This document shows positions 7,849 through 13,880 of a DNA stretch of 14,901 nt, one piece after another (position 1 is the stretch's first letter; every line of letters starts with the position of its first letter). The position numbers were made by a program, and so were the translations under genes. Under the pieces are notes generated by a model, which worked only from the letters and a program-made list of their open reading frames with translations, was not told where the DNA came from and ran no database searches. The DNA lies in the NCBI GenBank assembly GCA_021827445.1, contig JAKAVW010000036.1:1-14901 (forward strand), written 5' to 3'. This DNA comes from Pseudomonadota bacterium. Lineage in GTDB: Bacteria; Pseudomonadota; Gammaproteobacteria; Acidithiobacillales; Acidithiobacillaceae.

Positions 7849-8817
7849 TTAAAAATCACGCCGCACAGAAAATGCTGCCAAAAAAGCCAAGGCCTCTTTC
7901 TCCACGCTGCCTGGGAACCCGGCCAGACAAGCAATAGCTTGATCCACCTTTTCCTCCGCGACGCGCAAAGTGTAATCAATTGACCCTGTTCTGGCAATGA
8001 TTTCCCAGACCGGTGCAAAGACGGTCGGCGCATCAGCGCAAAGTGCTTCCCGCAGAATGGCCCGCTCTGCTGCCGTAGCATGTTGCATGGCATGAATGTA
8101 GGGTAAGGTCGCCTTGCCATCAGCGAGGTCATCGCCCCGATTTTTGCCCATTTTTTCGGCACTAGTGGAATAATCCAGGGCATCATCCATCAACTGGAAG
8201 GCCATACCGAGCAGGGAGCCATAGTGCGCCAACGCAGTTTCCGCAGCCGCATCCAGGTTATTTACCAGCGCTCCAATACGCGCGGCCGCCTCAAAAAGCT
8301 TGGCGGTCTTAGCTTCAATGACCGAGAAGTACGCCTCGGGACTCAGATCAGGGTCGTTGGCATTCTCCAGTTGCGCGACCTCGCCCTGGGCGATAACGCT
8401 GGTGGCCTCCGCCATGGTGGCGAGGATACGCATATCGCCGTCCTGTACCATCATTTCGAAGGATCGGGCGTACAGAAAATCCCCGACGAGTACGGCGGCG
8501 GCATTGCCCCAGAGTTGATTGGCCGTCGCGTTGCTACGCCGCAACTCGGAACCATCGACTACATCATCATGCAGCAACGTGGCTGTATGGATGAACTCCA
8601 CGACCGCAGCCAGAGGTATCGGACGTGGGCCGCGTTCACCGCCCATACGCGCAGCCAGTAGCAGAACGATGGGGCGCAGCCTTTTGCCACCGGCATTGAT
8701 CAGGTAAGTGCCCATGGCCGGGATAGTCGGCACCCCGGAACGCAGTTGCTCCTGGATGACGCTGTTCACCGCCGCCATATCGGACCGCACGAGGCGGTTG
8801 ACTTCCTCCAAATCCAT
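7849..8817 (-). CDS. ispB: Octaprenyl diphosphate synthase (long-chain trans-polyprenyl synthase)
   Basis: A 322-residue cytosolic prenyltransferase that extends farnesyl diphosphate with isopentenyl diphosphate to make the side chain of ubiquinone. Substrate contacts include GGKRLRP (43-49). The two Mg-binding Asp motifs are LLHDDVVDGS (D84, D85, D88) and FQLMDDALDY (D211, D212, D215). The fifth residue before the first Asp motif is the small A79, which fits a long-chain product because short-chain enzymes have a bulky residue there. KNRGDDLADGKATLPY is a conserved third region. Length and order are normal for IspB; the exact chain length (C40 or a neighbour) cannot be told from sequence. 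The ATG at 8817 has AGCAGGG about 6 bases upstream. A sigma70-type promoter lies about 75-105 bases upstream, and tRNA-Pro follows. Confidence 0.92.
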   Translation of the reverse strand: MDLEEVNRLVRSDMAAVNSVIQEQLRSGVPTIPAMGTYLINAGGKRLRPIVLLLAARMGGERGPRPIPLAAVVEFIHTATLLHDDVVDGSELRRSNATANQLWGNAAAVLVGDFLYARSFEMMVQDGDMRILATMAEATSVIAQGEVAQLENANDPDLSPEAYFSVIEAKTAKLFEAAARIGALVNNLDAAAETALAHYGSLLGMAFQLMDDALDYSTSAEKMGKNRGDDLADGKATLPYIHAMQHATAAERAILREALCADAPTVFAPVWEIIARTGSIDYTLRVAEEKVDQAIACLAGFPGSVEKEALAFLAAFSVRRDF

Positions 8818-8891
8818 GATGCCCTGCTGCCCCCTGTCCCTGCATCAGCACCTGCTCCACACCAGAGGGTGCAAGCTTGCGGCCGCAGGCG

Positions 8892-8921
8892 ATTGTCGTT
8901 AGCACGGCATAAACTTGTCAA
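8892..8921 (-). promoter_or_regulatory. Sigma70-type promoter of ispB
   Basis: On the minus strand a perfect -35 box TTGACA (8916-8921) is followed by an 18-base spacer and a GACAAT -10 box (8892-8897, four of six matches to TATAAT). It lies between the stop of the TPR gene and the ispB start and would give a leader of about 70 bases. Confidence 0.55.
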
Positions 8922-8930
8922 GCGCAGTTA

Positions 8931-9887
8931 TTAGCGATCTGTGGTAGCACCGGATAATCCGGCGGGAATCTCCAAATGGCGTGACTGGGCCAACTGCCGT
9001 AAAGTCTCAGGGTCGCCGTTCCACTGCGCCAGCACGCTCCACAAAGGATGTGGCCCCAGATCGATGCCGGCCCGCAGCATGCGCTCGCGCAAAGTTTTAC
9101 CCCCGGTTCTCACCGCAAGAAACAGCAGAATCAATGCATTGAGATAGTCCTCAATACGACGTTGCTGATGGGTAATACGCAAGAGTTCGGCATAGAGAGG
9201 CAGACGTTGCGGCTCATGCGCAATAGCCCGCTGCAATACCGCCATACCATAGGCAGGATCAGGGTTGCGGGACACCAGCGCCAGCGCCATCTCTGCGGTC
9301 ATGGCCGTTTCCGATGCCTGCGCCTGCGTTTGAGGTATCGGCACCGCCATCCCCACCTTCTCAGCCAGCACCAGAAGTTCGAGATTGCCCGGATCCTGCG
9401 CCAACCCGGTATCCACGCGTTCTTTCCACCACGCCTCATTCATGGGCGCCGCGCCCGGCTTCTCTCCCAGACCTTCAAGCAGCTCGGCATAATTATCGAT
9501 GTCTGCCATCGCTAGGTAGGCATCCAGAAGCCTGTTGATCGCCTTGGTCTCATGGGGGTTAAGGTCTACGTACCAGCGTAAAACCGTAGCAGCTTGGGCA
9601 TAGTGTCCATATTCCATATAAATAACGGCTTCATTGAGAAGGTCGTCAATGCTGAGCGCTTGTTGTTCGGCGCCGCCGGTAGTAACGGATGGAGCAACCG
9701 CTTCTACACCGGATAGTTCCGATCGAATCTGCGGCGCGTTCGCGGCCGCTGCCGAACGCGCCGATGAGGGGACTGGCGCGCTGCTTTTATTCGGTATACG
9801 TCGTCGACGTGCACGCAGGCGGACAAAAACTTCCGCCAACAGCAGCAGGACCACCACGATTTCCAATAGTAGCATTACACCTTGCAT
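8931..9887 (-). CDS. Membrane-anchored TPR protein (FimV/TspA-like architecture)
   Basis: A 318-residue protein. An N-terminal membrane helix (MQGVMLLLEIVVVLLLLAEVFVRL) is followed by a basic stop (RARRRR), an Ala/Ser/Pro-rich linker (about 30-70), and helical repeats. The clearest repeat is LLNEAVIYMEYGHYAQAATVLRWYVDLNPHETKAI at about residues 81-115, which is TPR-like and resembles the C-terminal repeats of FimV-type proteins. Two later blocks (about 200-250) are weaker repeats, and the C-terminus (GPHPLWSVLAQWNGDPETLRQLA) also looks helical. I know no precise function; a scaffold role is plausible. The ATG at 9887 has GAGG 5 bases upstream and puts the membrane helix at the very N-terminus, so I prefer it to the longer reading frame starting inside ntrC. 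A TATACT -10-like box lies at 9934-9939 without a good -35. Confidence 0.75.
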   Translation of the reverse strand: MQGVMLLLEIVVVLLLLAEVFVRLRARRRRIPNKSSAPVPSSARSAAAANAPQIRSELSGVEAVAPSVTTGGAEQQALSIDDLLNEAVIYMEYGHYAQAATVLRWYVDLNPHETKAINRLLDAYLAMADIDNYAELLEGLGEKPGAAPMNEAWWKERVDTGLAQDPGNLELLVLAEKVGMAVPIPQTQAQASETAMTAEMALALVSRNPDPAYGMAVLQRAIAHEPQRLPLYAELLRITHQQRRIEDYLNALILLFLAVRTGGKTLRERMLRAGIDLGPHPLWSVLAQWNGDPETLRQLAQSRHLEIPAGLSGATTDR

Positions 9888-9949
9888 AGACACCTCAATA
9901 TCGACCAGACTCCCCAAACACACCCTTTTTATCAGTATACAAGGGAGTT

Positions 9950-11389
9950 TTAGTCGAAAGCCCCGGATTCGCCAGAAGCAGCGTTGGTGCTGTCCTCCAT
10001 ACCCAACTCTCTGAGCTTGCGGGTGAGTGTATTGCGCCCCCACCCGAGCTTGTGCGCGGCGTCCTGCTTATGGCCACGGGTATGTTGCAGGGCTGCTTCC
10101 AGCAGACAGCGCTCGAACTGCGGCTGAATCTTGTCCAACAAAGACTCTTCGCCGTCAGCGAGGCGCTGCCGTACTATACCCCCCAGCAGCAGACGCCAAT
10201 CCTGGACGTTCGAGTCCTGCGGCACGGCAGACGGCGACGGCGCGGCCATTTCCGGCGGCAAATCTGTCACCTGAACCTCGCTGGTAGGTGCCATCACGGT
10301 AATCCAGCGACAGACATTCTCCAATTGGCGAACATTGCCTGGCCAATACCAATTCATGAAAGCGAACTCCGCCGCCGGACTCAATACCTTACGCTCGACA
10401 TCCAACTGCTCCGCACTGCGACGGAGAAAATGGCGGGCCAGGCGCGGGATATCTTCACGCCGCTCCCGCATGGGCGGGAGGTGGATGTGGATGACGTTGA
10501 GACGGTGGTAGAGATCTTCCCGAAAACTACCGTCGCGCACCTTGGCTTCGAGATTCTGGTGGGTCGCGGCGAGAACGCGGACATCCGCACGTTGGGGCGC
10601 ATGGCCACCGACCCGGTAGAAGGTGCCGTCGGAGAGCACCCGTAGCAGCCGCGTCTGCAGGGCGGCGGGCATATCGCCAATTTCATCGAGAAAGAGGGTA
10701 CCCCCGGAAGCCTGCTCAAAGCGACCCTGCCGGGTCTGCACCGCCCCGGTAAAAGCGCCCTTTTCATGGCCGAAAAGTTCCGATTCCAGCAATTCGGCGG
10801 GAATAGCCGCCGTGTTGATGGCGATGAAGGGTCCGTGCGCACGGGGACTGTGTCTATGCAGAGCACTGGCCACCAGTTCCTTGCCTGCCCCCGACTCGCC
10901 GGTAATAAGCACGTTGATCTGTGAGCGCGACAGACGACCGATGGCACGGAACACCTCCTGCATGGCCGGAGCTTCGCCAATCATTTCCGTCGGATCGCTC
11001 TCCTCAACACTCGCGGCGCTCGGCTCTGCCTGACTGCCAAGAGCGCGCCGCACCAGAACAACGGCCTCGTCCATGTCAAACGGTTTAGGCAGATATTCAA
11101 AAGCCCCACTCTGAAAAGCGGCGACGGCATTGTCGAGATCGGAGTGCGCTGTCATCACGATTACCGGCAGTTTCGGCCAACGCGATTGCACTTCGCGCAG
11201 GAAGGCCAGCCCATCCAGGCCTGGCATGCGCAGATCGGTGACGATGGCTTCCGGCTGCTCGCGCCCCAGGGCCCGCAGGGCACTGTCGGCCTCGACAAAA
11301 CTGCGTACCGGGATATCAGCCTGGGTCAGCGCTTTCTCTAACACCCAGCGAATGGAAGGGTCATCATCAATAATCCAGACCTGTCTCAT
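9950..11389 (-). CDS. ntrC: Nitrogen regulator NtrC, sigma54-dependent response regulator
   Basis: A 479-residue bacterial enhancer-binding protein. The receiver domain (1-120) has acidic pocket D9/D10, phospho-acceptor D52 in TDLRMPGLDG, T80 and K102. The central AAA+ domain has Walker A GESGAGKE (164-171) and the sigma54-contact loop GAFTGA (211-216) in ELFGHEKGAFTGA. A Fis-type helix-turn-helix sits at about 430-465 (LLEAALQHTRGHKQDAAHKLGWGRNTLTRKL). Order and length match NtrC (GlnG), which when phosphorylated by NtrB under nitrogen limitation activates sigma54 promoters. The ATG at 11389 overlaps the ntrB stop as ATGA and has GGAGG 7 bases upstream. The receiver-AAA-Fis layout is shared by other regulators, but the NtrB partner, and NtrC-like boxes nearby, support this name. 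Confidence 0.92.
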   Translation of the reverse strand: MRQVWIIDDDPSIRWVLEKALTQADIPVRSFVEADSALRALGREQPEAIVTDLRMPGLDGLAFLREVQSRWPKLPVIVMTAHSDLDNAVAAFQSGAFEYLPKPFDMDEAVVLVRRALGSQAEPSAASVEESDPTEMIGEAPAMQEVFRAIGRLSRSQINVLITGESGAGKELVASALHRHSPRAHGPFIAINTAAIPAELLESELFGHEKGAFTGAVQTRQGRFEQASGGTLFLDEIGDMPAALQTRLLRVLSDGTFYRVGGHAPQRADVRVLAATHQNLEAKVRDGSFREDLYHRLNVIHIHLPPMRERREDIPRLARHFLRRSAEQLDVERKVLSPAAEFAFMNWYWPGNVRQLENVCRWITVMAPTSEVQVTDLPPEMAAPSPSAVPQDSNVQDWRLLLGGIVRQRLADGEESLLDKIQPQFERCLLEAALQHTRGHKQDAAHKLGWGRNTLTRKLRELGMEDSTNAASGESGAFD

Positions 11390-12471
11390 GCGGAGGCCTC
11401 CCGGTGCGGTGACAGAGGCAGAGAAACGGAAAATACCGTTTCCCCCGGTTGCGAGTGGCAATGAACCACCCCGCCATGCCCGCGTACCAATCCCTGGACG
11501 ATAGCGAGCCCCATCCCCATGCCCTCAGCACGACTGGTGACCAGCGGCAAAAAAATCCGGGGCAACAGGTCTGGAGGGATTCCCGGGCCGCTATCGACTA
11601 CATCCACACGCAGCGCCAGGCGAAACTTGTGATGCAAGAGGGTGACGTAGCGTTCGACCCGGGTACGAATCAGGATCGTGCCGTGGCGGTCCAGCGCCTG
11701 CTGGGCATTACGCATCAAGTTCAGAAAAACTTGCACCAGTTGCTCCTGATCGGCCAAAATATCGGGGATAGAGGGATCGTAATCGAAGCGCAGGGAAATA
11801 CCCGTGGGCAATTCCGCGTTCAGCAGCCGACGCACATGTTCAAGTACCTGATGGATATTCACCTCGGCAAAAACCGGGCGGCTGCGGGGTCCTTGCAGGC
11901 GATCCACCAGATGATGGAGACGATCCACCTCATGGAGAATGACCCGGGTGTAATCCTTCAGTTCAGGGCGCTGCAGTTCACGCTCCAGGAGTTGCGCGGC
12001 CCCGCGCAAGCCGCCGAGGGGATTTTTGATTTCGTGGGCGAGGCCACGCAACATTTCCTGGGCGACGCCATAGATACGATCCTGCATTTCCTCCTCGGCA
12101 TGACGTGCCGGCAGCTCCATTGGCCGCATTTCCAGAATAAGGCCGTCCGTTGGCGCGGGAGTCACCACCAAATCCACTACTGCACTACCGCCCTCACTCA
12201 GCACCAAAGACAAAGCCCTGCGCAGTATCGCCGTGTTCGCCGTGGCGGCATCCGCAAAAAGTGTGGCGAAGCGCTCATCACCGACGATGCTGCAAAGTGC
12301 CGATAAGGCCTGTCCCAGCGCCTGATGCTGGCTAACGCGCAGCAGATTTTCGGCGGCAGGATTCATATAACGAATGTGGTAACCACTCCCCAGAATCAGT
12401 ACCGCCGATTCCAGAGCATCCAGCACCATATTCTCTGTGGGCAGAGTGATTATGCTTTTACGGCGCACCAT
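11386..12471 (-). CDS. ntrB: Nitrogen sensor histidine kinase/phosphatase NtrB
   Basis: A 361-residue soluble kinase with no membrane segment, as expected for NtrB (GlnL), which is controlled by PII protein and phosphorylates or dephosphorylates NtrC. An N-terminal PAS domain (about 12-120) has VLDALESAVLILGSGYHIRYMNPAAENLL. The dimerisation domain has the phosphorylated His146 in GLAHEIKNPLGGLRGAAQLL. The ATPase domain has the N box LNLMRNAQQAL (N255), G1 DSGPGIPPDL (293-302) and G2 GMGMGLAIVQGLV (317-329). The ATG at 12471 has GGAG 5 bases upstream; the frame stays open to 12561, but the longer start lacks family resemblance. A sigma54 promoter-like site lies 48-63 bases upstream, so autoregulation is likely. 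Confidence 0.92.
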   Translation of the reverse strand: MVRRKSIITLPTENMVLDALESAVLILGSGYHIRYMNPAAENLLRVSQHQALGQALSALCSIVGDERFATLFADAATANTAILRRALSLVLSEGGSAVVDLVVTPAPTDGLILEMRPMELPARHAEEEMQDRIYGVAQEMLRGLAHEIKNPLGGLRGAAQLLERELQRPELKDYTRVILHEVDRLHHLVDRLQGPRSRPVFAEVNIHQVLEHVRRLLNAELPTGISLRFDYDPSIPDILADQEQLVQVFLNLMRNAQQALDRHGTILIRTRVERYVTLLHHKFRLALRVDVVDSGPGIPPDLLPRIFLPLVTSRAEGMGMGLAIVQGLVRGHGGVVHCHSQPGETVFSVSLPLSPHREASA

Positions 12472-12518
12472 GCAAGCTCCGATTTTGTGATTCACCAAAC
12501 AGGCTCTATGCCCAGTCA

Positions 12519-12535
12519 AGCAAAAAGCGCACCAA
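12519..12535 (-). promoter_or_regulatory. Sigma54 (-24/-12) promoter of ntrB
   Basis: On the minus strand the sequence is TTGGTGCGCTTTTTGCT. Against the consensus YTGGCACG-N4-TTGCW it matches 11 of 13 defined positions, with the near-invariant GG and GC exactly ten bases apart. The two mismatches are in the -24 box (TG for CA). Predicted transcription starts near 12508, about 37 bases before the ntrB ATG. An NtrC-type box lies about 150 bases upstream, a normal enhancer distance. Confidence 0.6.
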
Positions 12536-12649
12536 CTCATCAGGGAGGCAACGCCCCTCACATCGGCATACCACTTGGCACTACTCGGTTCTTCACACCA
12601 ACATCGGACCCGCAGTCACTGTGCGGCGATCGATCGTCAACCCACCGAT

Positions 12650-12666
12650 TGCACCATAATAGTGCA
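12650..12666. promoter_or_regulatory. NtrC-type enhancer box 1
   Basis: TGCACCATAATAGTGCA is a 17-bp inverted repeat matching the NtrC consensus TGCACC-N5-GGTGCA at 11 of 12 defined positions. It is centred about 150 bases upstream of the predicted ntrB sigma54 start on the minus strand and about 122 bases upstream of the Anbu ATG on the plus strand, so it could serve either gene. It is nearly identical to box 2 at 13577-13593. Confidence 0.7.
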
Positions 12667-12779
12667 CTTCTGACGGATTACCTAACGCCGCCTGAAGGCG
12701 GGCAGGGTCCACACTTCCCAACGGCATCATTTTCAGCGAATATCGTGAATCCATGTCGCCGGGCTTACAGGAACACGCC

Positions 12780-13526
12780 ATGACCTATTGCCTCACCGCT
12801 CATGTCGCAAAGGGCCTGATTTTTTGCTCCGACTCGCGGACCAATGCAGGCACCGACAATGTCAGCATCTACTCTAAAATGCACAATTTCTGCTGGCCCG
12901 GAGACCGCTTTCTCTGCCTGCTTTCGGCGGGCAACCTGGCGACCACCCAGGGCGTGGTCAAGCGGATGCAGCAGGATATTGATCAGGACGCCGAAACCCA
13001 TCTGCTCAATCTGACCAGCATGGCGGAGGCGGCGGATTATGTCGGCCTCATCAATGCGGAGGTGCAGCGTAACCAGGCCAACCGCGACACCGCCAACACC
13101 AACTTTGAGGCGACTTTCATCCTCGGTGGACAGATCGGGACAAAGGTCCCGGCCACCTACATGATTTACCCGCAGGGCAATTACATCCATGAATCCTCGG
13201 ACCATCCTTTTCTGCAAATCGGTGAAATCAAATATGGCAAGCCGATTCTGGACCGGGTCATCAGCCCCGAACTCTCGCTGGAGGCGGCGGCACGCTGTGC
13301 GCTGGTCTCCATGAACTCTACCATGCGTAGTAATGTCACTGTGGGTCCGCCGGTGGAGTTGCTCATTTATCGCACCAACAGCCTGCGGGCAGGGCGTTAT
13401 CTGACAATGTCCGAGGATGACCCCTTCTACCGGAGCATCGGCGACCGCTGGAGTCAGGGATTGCTGAAAGCACTGGATGATCTGCCGCACTTTGCCTGGG
13501 AGATCTCTGACACCCCGCTGGCCTAA
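12780..13526 (+). CDS. Anbu: proteasome-type N-terminal-nucleophile peptidase
   Basis: A 248-residue bacterial relative of the proteasome beta subunit (Anbu, ancestral beta subunit). Loss of Met1 would expose Thr as N-terminal nucleophile (MTYCLTAHVAKGLIFCSDSR). Counting that Thr as 1, D17 falls in FCSDSRTNAG and K32 in SIYSKMHNF, matching the Asp17/Lys33 catalytic positions of proteasomes. There is no propeptide, as is usual for Anbu. Later conserved blocks are FLCLLSAGNLATTQ and FILGGQIG. The ATG at 12780 has AGGA 7 bases upstream and puts Thr at position 2; an ATG at 12753 would bury the nucleophile, so I reject it. Family members form open, helical ring-like assemblies and lack a known partner ATPase. 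In many genomes Anbu sits with CP-ATP-grasp, alpha-E and transglutaminase genes, and the ATP-grasp gene follows here. Substrate unknown. Confidence 0.92.
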   Translation: MTYCLTAHVAKGLIFCSDSRTNAGTDNVSIYSKMHNFCWPGDRFLCLLSAGNLATTQGVVKRMQQDIDQDAETHLLNLTSMAEAADYVGLINAEVQRNQANRDTANTNFEATFILGGQIGTKVPATYMIYPQGNYIHESSDHPFLQIGEIKYGKPILDRVISPELSLEAAARCALVSMNSTMRSNVTVGPPVELLIYRTNSLRAGRYLTMSEDDPFYRSIGDRWSQGLLKALDDLPHFAWEISDTPLA

Positions 13527-13576
13527 GCTCCGGAAATGCGGGTGAATCCTGTTTCATGCACCAAATGTGAACGTTA

Positions 13577-13593
13577 TGCACCGTTATAGTGCA
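13577..13593. promoter_or_regulatory. NtrC-type enhancer box 2
   Basis: TGCACCGTTATAGTGCA matches TGCACC-N5-GGTGCA at 11 of 12 defined positions, with the same single deviation as box 1. Flanking ACGTT and AACGT extend the dyad, with a one-base offset. A further TGCACC half-site starts 20 bases upstream (13557), about two helical turns away. The box is centred about 194 bases upstream of the predicted sigma54 start of the ATP-grasp gene. Confidence 0.72.
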
Positions 13594-13751
13594 AACGTAC
13601 TTCCCCGCTCAAATACGAGTTGATACGAAGGCCGCAGATTCAGGACCTCGTCAAGGCGCACAGCAGACACAAGTAGCCGATGACCAGGCTCACCGATCAA
13701 AATAGCGTTATCACAGAGATCAGGAAAAATCGGAGACTACCTGACTAGAAT

Positions 13752-13768
13752 TTGGCACAAGTTTTGCT
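13752..13768 (+). promoter_or_regulatory. Sigma54 (-24/-12) promoter of the ATP-grasp gene
   Basis: TTGGCACAAGTTTTGCT matches the consensus YTGGCACG-N4-TTGCW at 12 of 13 defined positions, with GG and GC exactly ten bases apart. Predicted transcription starts near 13779, about 100 bases before the ATG at 13881. No rival sigma70 promoter stands out nearby. Together with NtrC box 2 it forms a standard enhancer-dependent promoter. Confidence 0.82.
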
Positions 13769-13880
13769 CCAACCTCTCCAATGACTATAGCGCGGCCCGA
13801 TCCACCATACGGACGAGGACGCCGCTTCACCGCCATATCAGGAACGTGAGCGTGCATCACGCGAAGGGGAGAAAAGGCTT

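Larger units (their letters stand above)
12472..12779. promoter_or_regulatory. Divergent ntrB / Anbu regulatory region (308 bases without a supported gene)
   Basis: The region between the divergent ntrB and Anbu genes holds a sigma54-type promoter pointing to ntrB (12519-12535), an NtrC-type palindrome (12650-12666), and the ribosome binding site of Anbu (AGGA at 12769-12772, 7 bases before the ATG). A 10-bp palindrome CGATCGATCG lies at 12627-12636. I find no convincing promoter reading into Anbu. A 53-codon minus-strand frame in the middle is discussed among the rejected items. Confidence 0.7.
13527..13880. promoter_or_regulatory. Anbu / ATP-grasp intergenic regulatory region (354 bases without a gene)
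   Basis: I see no coding sequence here on either strand. From left to right it holds a lone NtrC half-site TGCACC (13557-13562), NtrC-type box 2 (13577-13593), about 160 bases with no motif I can name, a near-perfect sigma54 promoter (13752-13768), and a leader of about 100 bases ending in an AG-rich ribosome binding site (GGGGAGAAAAGG at 13866-13877). No terminator hairpin follows Anbu. Confidence 0.75.

Noticed and set aside
8873..8886. AAGCTTGCGGCCGC, identical to the HindIII-NotI part of common expression-vector polylinkers
   Set aside because: The flanking sequence does not continue as vector, and GCGGCCGC-type sites occur several times elsewhere in the window (near 3417, 5563, 8281 and 9744), so this is a chance match in GC-rich DNA.
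12575..12591. Plus-strand TTGGCAC that looks like a sigma54 -24 box for Anbu
   Set aside because: The -12 position reads GGTTC with no GC at the required spacing, and NtrC box 1 would lie downstream of it.
12723..12737. GG...GC pair just upstream of Anbu (CGGCATCATTTTCAGC) as a sigma54 promoter
   Set aside because: There are eleven and not ten bases between GG and GC, and the flanking match to consensus is poor.
12593..12754. Minus-strand frame of 53 codons (MDSRYSLKMMPLGSVDPARL...) between ntrB and Anbu
   Set aside because: Its composition looks protein-like, but it has no ribosome binding site, matches no family I know, and spans NtrC box 1. I could not support it as a gene; conservation or ribosome profiling would decide.
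12765..13490. 241-codon minus-strand reading frame opposite Anbu
   Set aside because: It is antisense to a clearly recognised gene and is explained by GC-rich codon bias.
13695..13710. GATCAA at 13695-13700 as an IHF site between NtrC box 2 and the sigma54 promoter
   Set aside because: IHF often assists such promoters, but the second part of the consensus (TTR after four bases) is absent here.
13791..13880. Open frame upstream of the ATP-grasp ATG as an N-terminal extension
   Set aside because: It contains no ATG, GTG or TTG after the in-frame stop at 13788-13790, and it overlaps the predicted 5' leader.
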